This document shows positions 8,776 through 19,600 of a DNA stretch of 64,000 bases, piece after piece (the first letter of the stretch is position 1; the number at the start of each line of letters is the position of its first letter). Location of the stretch: NCBI GenBank assembly GCA_032139905.1, contig JAQJDB010000005.1, positions 231,001-295,000 of the forward strand, written 5' to 3'. Source of the DNA: Nitrospira sp. MA-1 (GTDB taxonomy: Bacteria; Nitrospirota; Nitrospiria; Nitrospirales; UBA8639). The notes under the pieces were generated by a model. That model had not been told where the DNA came from. It saw only the letters and a program-made list of their open reading frames with translations, and searched no databases. Made by a program: the position numbers and the translations under genes.

Positions 8776-11700
8776 ATGATTGATGCAATGAAGATGGATT
8801 CGACCAAGCGCAGCACCGCAAAACATATCGAAGCCATTTATCCGCTTTCGCCGATGCAGGAAGGCATGCTGTTTCACACGCTGATGAATCCGGGGACGGG
8901 TATTTATCTGATGCAGAACCGGTATTACGTGGAAGGTGACGTGGATGCGGCGGTCTTTCGCCGGGCGTGGGAACAGGTGATCGCACGGCATTCGATCTTA
9001 CGCACGTCCTTTGCGTGGAAGACCCAGAAACGTCCGTTGCAGGCCGTACACAAGCAGGTGGAAGTCCCTCTTGATGTTATGGATTGGCGTGGGACGGATC
9101 GGGTGGAGCAAATTAGCCGCCTGGATGTCCTGTTGCAACGCGAACTGGAAACAGGATTCGACTTTGCCAAAGCACCATTGATGCGATTGCGCCTGATTCG
9201 CCTGACCGACCATACCTATCAGTTTGTGCACAGTTTTCATCATATCCTTTTGGATGAATGGTGCATCTCGCCGCTGCTTATGGATTTTCTGGCTCATTAT
9301 GAAGCCTGTGCACAGGGGCGGGACTGCCAGGCAGATACACCGCGTCCTTACCGGGACTACATTGCGTGGTTACAAACGCGGGATTTGGATGTCGCGCAGA
9401 CCTTTTGGCGCGACTATCTCCGTGATTTCTCGACGCCAACGCCACTGGCGTACGACCGACCCCCGGAAGGTCTTGCCGATCAAAACGAAGATGCGGCGGA
9501 TCATTGCGTGCATCTGAGCGCCGATACGACGGTGGCGTTGGTCTCATTGGCTCAACGGCATCGCCTGACGCCGAACACATTCGTGCAAGGCGCATGGGCG
9601 ATCCTTTTGAGTTACTACAGTGGCGACCCGGACATTCTGTTCGGTGTGACCGTCGCCGGCCGGCCGACAGATCTGCTGGGTGTGGAGTCTGTGCTCGGAC
9701 TATTCATCAATACGCTTCCGCTACGCGTGCGGGTTTCGCCGGACCGTCATGTTCTTCCATGGCTCAAAGATGTGTTGGCAGAAAATATACGATTGCGGGA
9801 GTTTGAATACACGCCGCTCGTCAACATTCAACGCTGTAGTGAGGTCCAACGGGGGGAAGCGCTGTTTCACAGCCTGTTCGTCTTCGAGAATGCGCCGGTC
9901 GATCCGGCGCTTTGTGATGGACGTATTATGTTTCGTGCCGAAGAAGAACAGTATCGGGTTCATACCAATTACCCCATGACGGTGATGGGCTGGCCGGGGA
10001 AAGAACTGGGACTGAAGCTGTCCTATGATCGTCGAATATTCGACTCGGAAACGGTGCTCAGAATGATCGGCCATTTGAAAAGAGTGCTGGAAGGGATGGT
10101 TCACCAGCCTGAGGCACGAATTGGCGAATTGCCGTTGCTCGGACAGGAAGAACGCACACAACTCTTGTCAACCTGGGTTGAGACGACGGCGCAGAATCCA
10201 GATGACAGGAGTTTCAGTGTCCGGTTCGAGGAGCAGGTCCGGCGGACGCCCCAGGCCCCCGCGGTTTCCTGCCAGGGGCGGGTCCTGAGTTATCACGAAC
10301 TGAACCGGCAGGCCAACCGGCTTGCCCATGCGTTGGTATCGGCCGGGGTCGGCCCGGAAACCATCGTCGCTCTGTTGGACGAACGAAGTCCCGCTCTCCT
10401 CACGATGATCGTGGGTGTGTTTAAAGCCGGCGGAGCCTATCTTCCCCTGGATCCTCATCATCCTACATCGCGTCTGGTGCATGTTCTTGAACTTAGCCGG
10501 GTACCCGTGGTCGTGACGTCAGCGGGTTTGTTGAATCAGTTGACGCAAGCAGTGGCTTCCATGCAGCAGGAGTCTCGTCCCATTCTGATATCCCTGGACA
10601 TGGTGTTGTCTGAGACAGGCCTCGAGGAGAATCTTTCGGTGCGGGCGCGTCCGGAGCATCTCGCCTATGTCATCTATACGTCAGGCTCGACCGGCGTTCC
10701 TAAGGGGGCGATGGTTACGCAATGCGGGATGCTCAACAACATGTCGAGTAAACTCTCTTCATTGTCCATTGTCTCTACCGACGTGATAGCGCAGACGGCT
10801 TCGCAATGTTTCGATATTTCAGTCTGGCAGTTCTTGACGGCACTCGTATGTGGAGCGCGTACGCATATCGTGCCGGACGAAATCATCCGCGATCCTGAGA
10901 AGCTGTTGCCGCATCTGGAAGAGGCGGAAATCAATATTTTCGAGACGGTTCCCGCATTGCTGCAGGCATTACTGGACACCAGTCGCGCGTCCGGTTCGAC
11001 AAGGTCTCTGTCCCGACTGCGCTGGGTCTTACCGACGGGAGAAGTTCTTCCGGCGGCACTCTGTCGTCAATGGTTCGTGCAATACCCGCAGATTCCTCTG
11101 ATGAACGCGTATGGACCGGCCGAATGTGCCGATGATGTGGCGGTGCATCCGATCCTGACTCCTCCCCCTGAAGATCTGCTCCATGTTCCCATCGGTCGGG
11201 CGATTTCCAATATCCGGCTCTATATCGTGAATCGTTTCCTTTCTCCGGTTCCCGCGGGTGTGTCGGGAGAGCTGTGTGTCGGAGGCATTGGAGTGGGACG
11301 GGGATATTTGCAGGATCCATGGCGAACAGCCGAATCCTTCGTGCCGGATCCCTTCGGTACGGAACAGGGTGGGCGTCTTTATCGCACGGGCGATCTCGCG
11401 CGATATCGGAAAGATGGCACGATAGAATATTTGGGACGCCTGGACCATCAAGTCAAAATTCGAGGATTCCGGATTGAGCTCGGTGAAATCGAAACGCATC
11501 TGAACCGTCACGGATCTATTCGAGATGCCGTGGTCGTGGTGCGCGAAGATAGACCGGGAGACAGGCGGCTGGTCGCCTATGTCGTTAATCGTGGAACGGA
11601 ACAGCTCGATCACGCTGCGTTGCGACAGTTTTTGGAGGACCAGCTTCCTGAATACATGGTCCCTGCGTTGTTTGTGCCGCTCGATACGTTGCCGAGGACG

Positions 11701-14700
11701 GTCAATGGAAAAGTCGATCGCAGGGCCTTGCCGGCCTCTGGTGCGGATGATCATCTCGCACAAGGTTATGTCGCGCCTCGTACGACGACGGAAGAGTTGT
11801 TAGCCGACATGTGGGTCGATATTCTTGCCGTAGATCGTGTTGGGGTACACGACCATTTCTTTGAGTTAGGTGGGCATTCTCTGCTTGCGACTCAAATTGT
11901 GTCGCGAATCCGTAGCGCCTTTCATATCGAGCTCCCGCTCAGGACTCTGTTCGATTCCCCCACAGTGTCGGAACTGGCTGTGGCTGTGGAGGCGATGCGG
12001 GGAAAAGAAGCCGGACCTCAACCACCCTCCATTGTTCCTGTGCCCAGAACTGGCCCTCTTCCGCTTTCATTCGCACAACAGCGGCTCTGGTTTTTGGCGC
12101 AGCTGGAATCGGACAGCTGGTTTTACAATCTCTCGTTCGGTATTCGAGTGACCGGTCCGTTGGATGCAGGGGCATTGCAGGCAAGTTTTGACGCCGTGGC
12201 TCGTCGTCATGACATGCTGCGCACCATTTTCACGGTGAGCAATGGCCGACCGTCGCAAGTGATTGAAGAGTCTCTGCCGACACCCTTTGCCTGTATTGTC
12301 ATCGCTCCCCCTTCAGGCATTGAAACGGAGCAAAAGGTGCAGCGGGTAGTCGCCGAAGAGGCCCGGCACGTATTTAAAATGGAAGGCAGCCTACTCTGGC
12401 GTGCGCGGTTGTTTCAGTTGAACGAGCAGGATCATGTCTTGATGGTGACGCTGCACCATGCCATCGCGGATGGCTGGTCGCTGAATCTACTGCTGGCCGA
12501 CATGATTTCCTCGTACGTCGCATTGCGAACCGGCCAGCCGTCTCCACTCCATGCGCCCCGGCTACAGTATGCGGACTATGCGCAGTGGCAGCGCGAATGG
12601 CTTGCCGGCGAGGTTCTGGAGCGGCAGCTCGAATATTGGAAACAGACACTGAGCGGGGCTCCTGCGGTCCTCGCCTTGCAAACCGACCATGTTCGTCCGT
12701 CCGTTCAAACGTTCCGCGGTGCACGGCATGTCATCACGATCCCAAGCCCCCTGACGGCTGCCCTGCATGCCATCGGCAGGCGTCAAGGGGCGACATTGTT
12801 CATGACCTTGTTAGCCGCATTCCAGGTGCTGTTGTACCGATACAGCGGAGAAACGGATCTCTCGATTGGTACGCCGATTGCGAATCGGACCAGCCTTGAG
12901 ACGGAAGAGCTCATCGGGTTTTTCGTCAATACCCTGGTGCTTCGGACCGATCTCGGTGGTAATCCGCGTTACATCGATCTGTTGAGCCGTGTCCGTGAGG
13001 TTGTTCTGGGGGCGCAAAGCCATCAGGACCTGCCATTTGAGCACGTCGTTGATGCGTTGCGTCCGACCCGCGATTTAAGCCATCCACCTCTCTTTCAGGT
13101 GATGTTTGCTCTTCAGACACTGAGTGCTCAGACGCCTGATCCCCCCGATCTGAAGCTTGAGATGATTGAAATGGACCCGGGCAGCGCCAAGTTTGACCTG
13201 TCGTTGGAAATGACACTTGAGTCGAATGGGCTCACGGGATTTTTCGAATACAACACGGATCTGTTCGAGTCATCCACCATTCGGCGAATGGCCGGTCATT
13301 TTCAGTCAATTTTGGAAGCAATCGTCATCCAACCGGAGCAACGTCTCTCGGCGTTGCCGATGATGGAGGCAGCGGAGCGGGCGGTGGTGGTGGGGGAGTG
13401 GAACGCGACGGCTCGGGCCTATCCGATGGCCCAGACGGTGCCGGAGTTGATTGCCGGGCAGGCGGTGCGGACCCCGACGGCGATCGCCGTGCGCGACGGC
13501 GCCCGGACGCTGACGTATGCCACGCTGCTGGCGCGCGCCAATCAAGTGGCCCAGACCCTTCGGGCGGAAGGCATCGGCCCGGAGTGCCTCGTGGGGATTG
13601 CCATGCAGCGTTCGCTCGACCTGGTCGTCGGCTTGCTGGGTATTCTCCAAGCGGGCGCGGCCTATGTGCCGCTCGATCCGACCTATCCCGCCGAGCGGCT
13701 CGCCTTCATGCTGGCCGACAGTCAGGTGGCGGGCTTGCTGACGCACGAGGCGCTCGTGGCTTCGTTGGGGTTTGCCGGGTCTACTCTCTGTCTGGATCGG
13801 GATTGGCCGAGCATTGAGAGACAGCCGAGCATCGCGCCGGCCGGCCGCTTCCTCGACACCCAACTGGCCTACACCATCTATACCTCCGGCTCCACCGGCC
13901 ACCCCAAAGGCGCGGGCAACACCCACGGGGGGTTGCGTAACCGTCTGCAGTGGATGCAGGAGGCCTATCCCTTGAGTGCGGCCGACCGGGTGCTGCAGAA
14001 AACGCCGATCAGTTTTGACGTCTCCGTGTGGGAATTCTTCTGGCCCCTTCTGGCGGGCGCCGAACTGGTCTTGGCTGCGCCGGAGGAACACAAGGACCCG
14101 GCGGCGTTGATCGCTCGGATTGTGGAGACGGGGGTGACCACACTGCATTTCGTGCCGCCGATGCTGCAGGCGTTTCTGGAGAGTCCCGGGGTGGGGCGTT
14201 GTACCACGCTCCGGCAGATCATCTGCAGCGGCGAAGCCCTGCCGGCGGCGGTGCCCTCGCAGGTGACGGCGGCCTTGCCGGCCGTGCGGCTGCACAATCT
14301 CTACGGCCCGACGGAAGCGGCCATCGACGTGACGGCCTGGAGCTGTCCGCCGAGTCCCGAGGTCACGGCGGTGCCCATTGGGCGCCCGATCGCCAACACG
14401 CAAATCTATGTGCTCGATCCGCAGGGCGAGCCGGTCCCGGTCGGCGTCCCGGGTGAACTCTATATTGGCGGGGTGGCGGTGGCGCGGGGCTATCATCGTC
14501 GGCCGGCGCTGACGGCCGAACGGTTTGTGCCCGATCCCTTCTGCGGCGTCGCGGGGCAGCGGCTCTATCGCACGGGCGATCTGGTCCGGTTCCGGGCGGA
14601 TGGTGTCCTCGACTATCTGGGGCGGCTGGATCATCAGGTCAAGATCCGGGGGTTCCGGATCGAATTGGGCGAGATCGAAGAAGTCTTGCGGCAACAGCCG

Positions 14701-16641
14701 GGGGTGCGGGAGGCCGTCGTGGTAGCGCGGACCGAGGCGTCGGGGTCGAAACGGCTGGTGGCCTATGTAACGACCGACCCGGCGGCGGGCGTCGAAGTGG
14801 CGACCCTGCGGCAGGGGCTGGCCGACCGGCTGCCGGAGTATATGGTGCCGGCGGTGATTCTCGCGCTCGCGCAACTGCCGTTGAGCCCCAATGGCAAGGT
14901 GGACCGGACGGCGTTGCCGGCACCGGAGGCGGAGAGCCAGCGGACGGGGGCGTACGAGGCGCCGCAGACGGAGACGGAGCAGACCTTAGCGGCTATCTGG
15001 GCCCAGGTGCTCGGGCTCGCACGCGTCGGCCGCCACGAGAACTTCTTTGAACTCGGCGGTGATTCGATTCTCGCATTGCAAGTCATCGCTCAAGGGAAAG
15101 AGGAGGGTCTCGTTTTCACTCCACGGCAATTGTTCCAGCATCAGACGATTGCGGCACTCAGCATTGCCGAAGGGGAAGAGAAGAACCTTGTCCGCGAAAT
15201 CCATGCGGAGCAGGGAATTGTCACGGGAGAAGTACCCGTCACCCCTGTGCAACAGTGGTTTTTCGAACAAAACCTGCCGAATCCGCACCATTGGAATCAA
15301 TCCATTCTGGTCGCCGTGCAGGGCACTCTCGATCAAGCGGCATTGGAATTTGCCGTGGACCATGTTCTTGCACATCACGATATTCTGCGTGCGAGATTTT
15401 CCAGAGGGACCGCGTGGAGCCAGAAGATCGGAATGCCACAGGACGGAATGGCGATTCCTCGGGTTGATCTTTCAGAGTTGCCCGAAGACCGGCAAACGGA
15501 GGCCCTGTCATTCAAGGCGAGTGAATATCAGCGGAGCCTTCATCTGGACCAGGGTCCGGTTTTTCAGGTCGTGAGATTCGACCTCGGAGATACTTGTCCG
15601 ACCAGGCTTTTGCTCATCGCTCATCATCTGGTCATCGATGGCGTGTCATGGCGAATACTCCTTGAGGACCTTCAGACGGCCTATATGCAACAACTGGAAG
15701 GAGGTTTCATTCGTCTTCCGGAGAAGACCTCCTCCTTCAAACAATGGGCGGAACGCTTGCTGGAGTTTGCTGAGTCGGATGCGCTTCGACTCGAACTCGA
15801 ATACTGGGATCATCCTGAAAGACGGGATGTACCATCGGTTCCTGTTGATTATTCTGATGGCGATCGGACCGAACAGACGGTTGAGGCGATTGCATGTTCG
15901 CTAACTGCAGAAGAGACCGAATCCTTGTTGCGGAATGCGCCTGCTGCCTACCAGACTCAGATCAACGACCTTCTCTTGACCGCATTGGCGCAGACCTTTG
16001 CCGAGTGGACAGGTCGCGACCGGCTGCTTATCGACCTGGAATGGCACGGGCGCGAAGATCTTTTTCCCGATCTCGATATTTCCAGGACCGTCGGATGGTT
16101 CACGAGTATCTTTCCGGTTGCGCTCGCGCTTCCGCAAGGTTCTGCCGGCAATGACTTGAAGAGCATTAAAGAACAGCTGCGAAGGGTTCCTTCCGGCGGA
16201 GTCGGGTATGGAGCACTCAGATATCTGTCGTCCTTCATGGGGGCGGATCTGTTACGGACTCAATTGCCGGCACAGGTCTGCTTCAACTATCTGGGCCAGC
16301 TTGATCAGGGTGTGGTCAACCGTCGGCTTTTCGCGCTTGCGCACGAATCGACCGGAGTCGAACATGATCCAACCAATCCCATGCGTTACGAATTAACGAT
16401 CAGCGTGGAAATTGTGGCAGGACGCCTGGGCATGACGTGGAGCTACAGCCGGGCCCGCTATCGGCGGACGACCATTGAGGCACTTGGCGCGTCCTATCGG
16501 CAACATCTTTGTGAATTAATTACCCATTGTCTGTCACTCGACGCCGGAGGCTATACGCCGTCTGATTTTCCGGATGTCGATATCGAACAAGGCGCCCTCG
16601 ACGCCATTTTAGAGAAGGTGGAACGAAGCCATGCGAGATAA
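8776..16641 (+). CDS. NRPS 2: C-A(Dab-like)-T-C-A(Ser)-T-E
   Basis: Two-module synthetase of 2,621 residues. C3 begins YPLSPMQEGMLFHT and has HHILLDEWC at about 155-163, where the usual final Gly of HHxxxDG is Glu. A3 gives the same D-I-W-E-L-T-A-D-D-K code as A1 (Dab-like). T3 is GGHSLLATQ with Ser1035. C4 begins SFAQQRLWFLAQ and has HHAIADGWS near 1227. A4 is the duplicated Ser-type domain and T4 uses Ser2097. A C-terminal epimerisation domain (about 2140-2600) has TPVQQWFFEQ and HHLVIDGVSWR, so residue 4 should be presented as D-Ser. The gene follows NRPS 1 after 15 bases and overlaps NRPS 3 by 11 bases, so all are made together. The A-T block 13341-15069 is GC-rich and foreign-looking. 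Confidence 0.95.
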   Translation: MIDAMKMDSTKRSTAKHIEAIYPLSPMQEGMLFHTLMNPGTGIYLMQNRYYVEGDVDAAVFRRAWEQVIARHSILRTSFAWKTQKRPLQAVHKQVEVPLDVMDWRGTDRVEQISRLDVLLQRELETGFDFAKAPLMRLRLIRLTDHTYQFVHSFHHILLDEWCISPLLMDFLAHYEACAQGRDCQADTPRPYRDYIAWLQTRDLDVAQTFWRDYLRDFSTPTPLAYDRPPEGLADQNEDAADHCVHLSADTTVALVSLAQRHRLTPNTFVQGAWAILLSYYSGDPDILFGVTVAGRPTDLLGVESVLGLFINTLPLRVRVSPDRHVLPWLKDVLAENIRLREFEYTPLVNIQRCSEVQRGEALFHSLFVFENAPVDPALCDGRIMFRAEEEQYRVHTNYPMTVMGWPGKELGLKLSYDRRIFDSETVLRMIGHLKRVLEGMVHQPEARIGELPLLGQEERTQLLSTWVETTAQNPDDRSFSVRFEEQVRRTPQAPAVSCQGRVLSYHELNRQANRLAHALVSAGVGPETIVALLDERSPALLTMIVGVFKAGGAYLPLDPHHPTSRLVHVLELSRVPVVVTSAGLLNQLTQAVASMQQESRPILISLDMVLSETGLEENLSVRARPEHLAYVIYTSGSTGVPKGAMVTQCGMLNNMSSKLSSLSIVSTDVIAQTASQCFDISVWQFLTALVCGARTHIVPDEIIRDPEKLLPHLEEAEINIFETVPALLQALLDTSRASGSTRSLSRLRWVLPTGEVLPAALCRQWFVQYPQIPLMNAYGPAECADDVAVHPILTPPPEDLLHVPIGRAISNIRLYIVNRFLSPVPAGVSGELCVGGIGVGRGYLQDPWRTAESFVPDPFGTEQGGRLYRTGDLARYRKDGTIEYLGRLDHQVKIRGFRIELGEIETHLNRHGSIRDAVVVVREDRPGDRRLVAYVVNRGTEQLDHAALRQFLEDQLPEYMVPALFVPLDTLPRTVNGKVDRRALPASGADDHLAQGYVAPRTTTEELLADMWVDILAVDRVGVHDHFFELGGHSLLATQIVSRIRSAFHIELPLRTLFDSPTVSELAVAVEAMRGKEAGPQPPSIVPVPRTGPLPLSFAQQRLWFLAQLESDSWFYNLSFGIRVTGPLDAGALQASFDAVARRHDMLRTIFTVSNGRPSQVIEESLPTPFACIVIAPPSGIETEQKVQRVVAEEARHVFKMEGSLLWRARLFQLNEQDHVLMVTLHHAIADGWSLNLLLADMISSYVALRTGQPSPLHAPRLQYADYAQWQREWLAGEVLERQLEYWKQTLSGAPAVLALQTDHVRPSVQTFRGARHVITIPSPLTAALHAIGRRQGATLFMTLLAAFQVLLYRYSGETDLSIGTPIANRTSLETEELIGFFVNTLVLRTDLGGNPRYIDLLSRVREVVLGAQSHQDLPFEHVVDALRPTRDLSHPPLFQVMFALQTLSAQTPDPPDLKLEMIEMDPGSAKFDLSLEMTLESNGLTGFFEYNTDLFESSTIRRMAGHFQSILEAIVIQPEQRLSALPMMEAAERAVVVGEWNATARAYPMAQTVPELIAGQAVRTPTAIAVRDGARTLTYATLLARANQVAQTLRAEGIGPECLVGIAMQRSLDLVVGLLGILQAGAAYVPLDPTYPAERLAFMLADSQVAGLLTHEALVASLGFAGSTLCLDRDWPSIERQPSIAPAGRFLDTQLAYTIYTSGSTGHPKGAGNTHGGLRNRLQWMQEAYPLSAADRVLQKTPISFDVSVWEFFWPLLAGAELVLAAPEEHKDPAALIARIVETGVTTLHFVPPMLQAFLESPGVGRCTTLRQIICSGEALPAAVPSQVTAALPAVRLHNLYGPTEAAIDVTAWSCPPSPEVTAVPIGRPIANTQIYVLDPQGEPVPVGVPGELYIGGVAVARGYHRRPALTAERFVPDPFCGVAGQRLYRTGDLVRFRADGVLDYLGRLDHQVKIRGFRIELGEIEEVLRQQPGVREAVVVARTEASGSKRLVAYVTTDPAAGVEVATLRQGLADRLPEYMVPAVILALAQLPLSPNGKVDRTALPAPEAESQRTGAYEAPQTETEQTLAAIWAQVLGLARVGRHENFFELGGDSILALQVIAQGKEEGLVFTPRQLFQHQTIAALSIAEGEEKNLVREIHAEQGIVTGEVPVTPVQQWFFEQNLPNPHHWNQSILVAVQGTLDQAALEFAVDHVLAHHDILRARFSRGTAWSQKIGMPQDGMAIPRVDLSELPEDRQTEALSFKASEYQRSLHLDQGPVFQVVRFDLGDTCPTRLLLIAHHLVIDGVSWRILLEDLQTAYMQQLEGGFIRLPEKTSSFKQWAERLLEFAESDALRLELEYWDHPERRDVPSVPVDYSDGDRTEQTVEAIACSLTAEETESLLRNAPAAYQTQINDLLLTALAQTFAEWTGRDRLLIDLEWHGREDLFPDLDISRTVGWFTSIFPVALALPQGSAGNDLKSIKEQLRRVPSGGVGYGALRYLSSFMGADLLRTQLPAQVCFNYLGQLDQGVVNRRLFALAHESTGVEHDPTNPMRYELTISVEIVAGRLGMTWSYSRARYRRTTIEALGASYRQHLCELITHCLSLDAGGYTPSDFPDVDIEQGALDAILEKVERSHAR
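13341..15069 (+). repeat. 1,729-bp A-T segment, copy 2 (Ser module 4)
   Basis: Second copy of the segment at 6813-8541. It ends at the GGDS serine codon of T4 and runs straight into unrelated T-domain sequence (LALQVIAQ instead of NSLQILSR). The junctions sit in the C-A linker and in the most conserved motif of the carrier domain, places where recombination keeps the synthetase working. Confidence 0.95.
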
Positions 16642-19600
16642 ACCCGATATCGAGTCAATGTATTATCTGTCTCCGCTTCAGCAGGGACTCTTGTTCCATC
16701 GGATAGCTGATGCCGGAGCAGACCCGTATTTCTATCAGTATGTCTACTCGCTGAAAGGTGCCTTGCGTCCCGACGCCTTCGATCGGGCTTGGCAGGTGGT
16801 CGTGAAGCGCCATTCCATTCTTCGTACTGCGTTTGTCTGGGAAGGGGTGGACAAGCCTGTGCAGGTGGTGCGTCGGGAAGCGTCCCTGTCGATCGAACGA
16901 CACGATTGGCGTGAGGTTCCGGAAGTGGAGCATCATCGAATGCTTCAGTCGTTGTTGGATCTGGACCGTTCGTCCGGCTGGGATTTTCTCATGCCACCCC
17001 TCATGCGGTTGCATCTGGTTCGGACGAAAGCAGAGAAATGGCTGCTTATCAACAGTCATCATCATATTTTGCTGGACGGATGGAGCATGGCGCTGCTGCT
17101 TAAAGATGTGTTGGCTGCCTATGAGGCGGCGGTGGAGGGGCGAACTTTTGCTTTCACGGCTTCCCGCCCCTATCGGGATTACATTTCCTGGCTAAACCGG
17201 CAGGATATGCAGCAAGCAGAGTCCTATTGGCGTGAAGCCTTAAAGGGATTCTCAACACCGACGACGCTGTCCATTGAACCGCCTCAGGATCATGAGGAGG
17301 AGAATTCGCTTCCTTTCGCCGAACAGTCCTTGCGGATCTCATCTCCGCGAACGACTACTCTCCAGTCTTTCTGCCGGCAATTGCGGGTCACATTGAATAC
17401 GATGATCCAGGGAGCCTGGGCGTTGTTGCTCCATCGATACAGCGGAGAATCCGATGTCCTGTTCGGGGCCACGGTTTCGGGTCGACCGGCAGATCTGCCT
17501 GGAGTGGCCGAGATGGTCGGACTGTTCATCAACACGGTGCCGATTCGGGTGGCCATCCATCCCGACATGGCTCTTTCTACATGGCTTCGAGGTGTGCAGG
17601 AACAGAATAGCCTTCTCCGCCAGTACGAATGGACGCCGCTCGCGAGCATTCAACGATGGAGTGAAACCGCAGGGGGTCTCGCGTTGTTCGATAGTCTGGT
17701 GGTTTTCGAAAGTTACCCAGAAATGGATGCCGGCGATTTTCCGCAGGTCCTGACTGTTGAACCCGTTTCTGTCCACGAGAGTGGGGCCTATACCCTGACG
17801 ACCGGCCGTAACAACTATCCCCTTTCACTGATGGTCGAACCTGGCAGGGAAACTAAGTTGATCGTCTCTTACGCCTATCGGCGCTTCGGGCACGCCGCAG
17901 TGTCCAGGCTCTTGCGTCATCTCGATACACTCCTGGATAACATGATGACCGCGTCTGAGAGACCGCTGCGGGAACTCTCCCTCCTCCCTGAGGAAGAGCG
18001 CCAGCAATTGACGGCATGGAATCGAGTCGCTTCGCCGTCGCCTGCATTCGATGTCTGCGTGCACACGTTGTTCGAGGCGCAGGTTCAGGAACGGCCCGAT
18101 GCTCTAGCGGTGGAGACGCCATTCGAGCGCCTGAGTTATCGGGAATTGGACCGTCGGGCCAATCGTCTCGCTCATTATCTTCAGGAGCGCGGTGTGAAGC
18201 CGGAAATACGAGTAGCCATATGCCTCGAACGATCTGTGGATCTGGTGATTGCTTTGCTGGCGGTGCTCAAGGCGGGCGGGGCCTATGTCCCGATGGATCC
18301 AGGTTTTCCCGAAGCGCGATTAGCACAGATGGTGACCGATAGTGCTGCAGTGGTCGTTCTTAGCAACAGCAGTCAGGCAGAGAAGTTTTCCGGGTTTAAA
18401 GATAACCTCGTGCTTCTCGATCAAATGGTCGGAGATATTGCACAGCGGGATGATCATCGGCCATCAACAGCAGTCATGTCCCAGAACTTGGCCTATGTTA
18501 TTTACACTTCCGGCTCGACCGGTCAGCCCAAAGGCGTTGCGGTAGAGCATCGCCAGATTGTGCAGTATGTTCGCACGGTGATGGATCGCCTGGCGTTTCC
18601 CGTCGAGGCTGGAATGGCTGCCGTCTCGACGGTGGCGGCAGATCTTGGGAATACCGCACTGTTCGGTGCACTCTGCTCAGGGCGGTCGCTTCATCTGCTT
18701 TCGGCGGACCATGGGTTTGATCCCAATGCGATGGCAGCCTATATGCACGACCATGCGGTCGATGTCCTGAAGATCGTGCCCAGTCATTTACACGGACTGC
18801 TCAGTGCCGAATATCCCGAGCGGGTTCTGCCGAGGCGCTGTCTGATTTTGGGTGGAGAAGCCGTCCGTCCGGACTTAATCGAACGGGTCAGGACGCTGGT
18901 GCCGGAATGTGCCATCGTCAACCACTATGGTCCGACTGAAACGACAGTCGGGGTGTTAACACACCGGGTGGAAGGTGTGAGTCCTGACGAAAGGGGAGTG
19001 CCCATTGGGCGGCCGCTGCCTTCCACACCAGTCTATGTGCTGGATCCTCAGGGACAGCAGGTTCCGATCGGCATACCTGGCGAGTTGTATGTCGGTGGGG
19101 GACAAATCACTCGAGGTTATCTCGGACGTCCCGATATCACAGCGGAACGGTTTCTTCCCGATGCGTTCGGAGGAGGGGCGGGGCACCGCCTCTATCGCAC
19201 AGGCGACCGGGTACGTGTTCGCACCGACGGCGTGATCGAATTTCTTGGACGAGTCGATAATCAGGTCAAGGTCCGTGGTTTCCGCATCGAGCTCGGCGAA
19301 ATCGATGCTCATCTTCGCCTCGAGCCTTCCATTGCAGAAGCGGTGACGGTGGTCCCCGAAGCACCGGACGGCGCACGGCAATTGGTGGCCTATGTCGTGG
19401 AAAATTCGACTATCGATACCTCCGCCATACGAGATCGGCTGGCACTCCGGCTTCCCGAATATATGGTTCCGCAGACGATCGTTGCGCTTGACGCTTTGCC
19501 GTTGACCCCCAACGGCAAAGTGGATCGGACGGCGCTTCAAAATTTGAAGCAGCATTTATCCTTTGACGATGCGACGTTTGTGGCTCCCCGCAATCCCATT

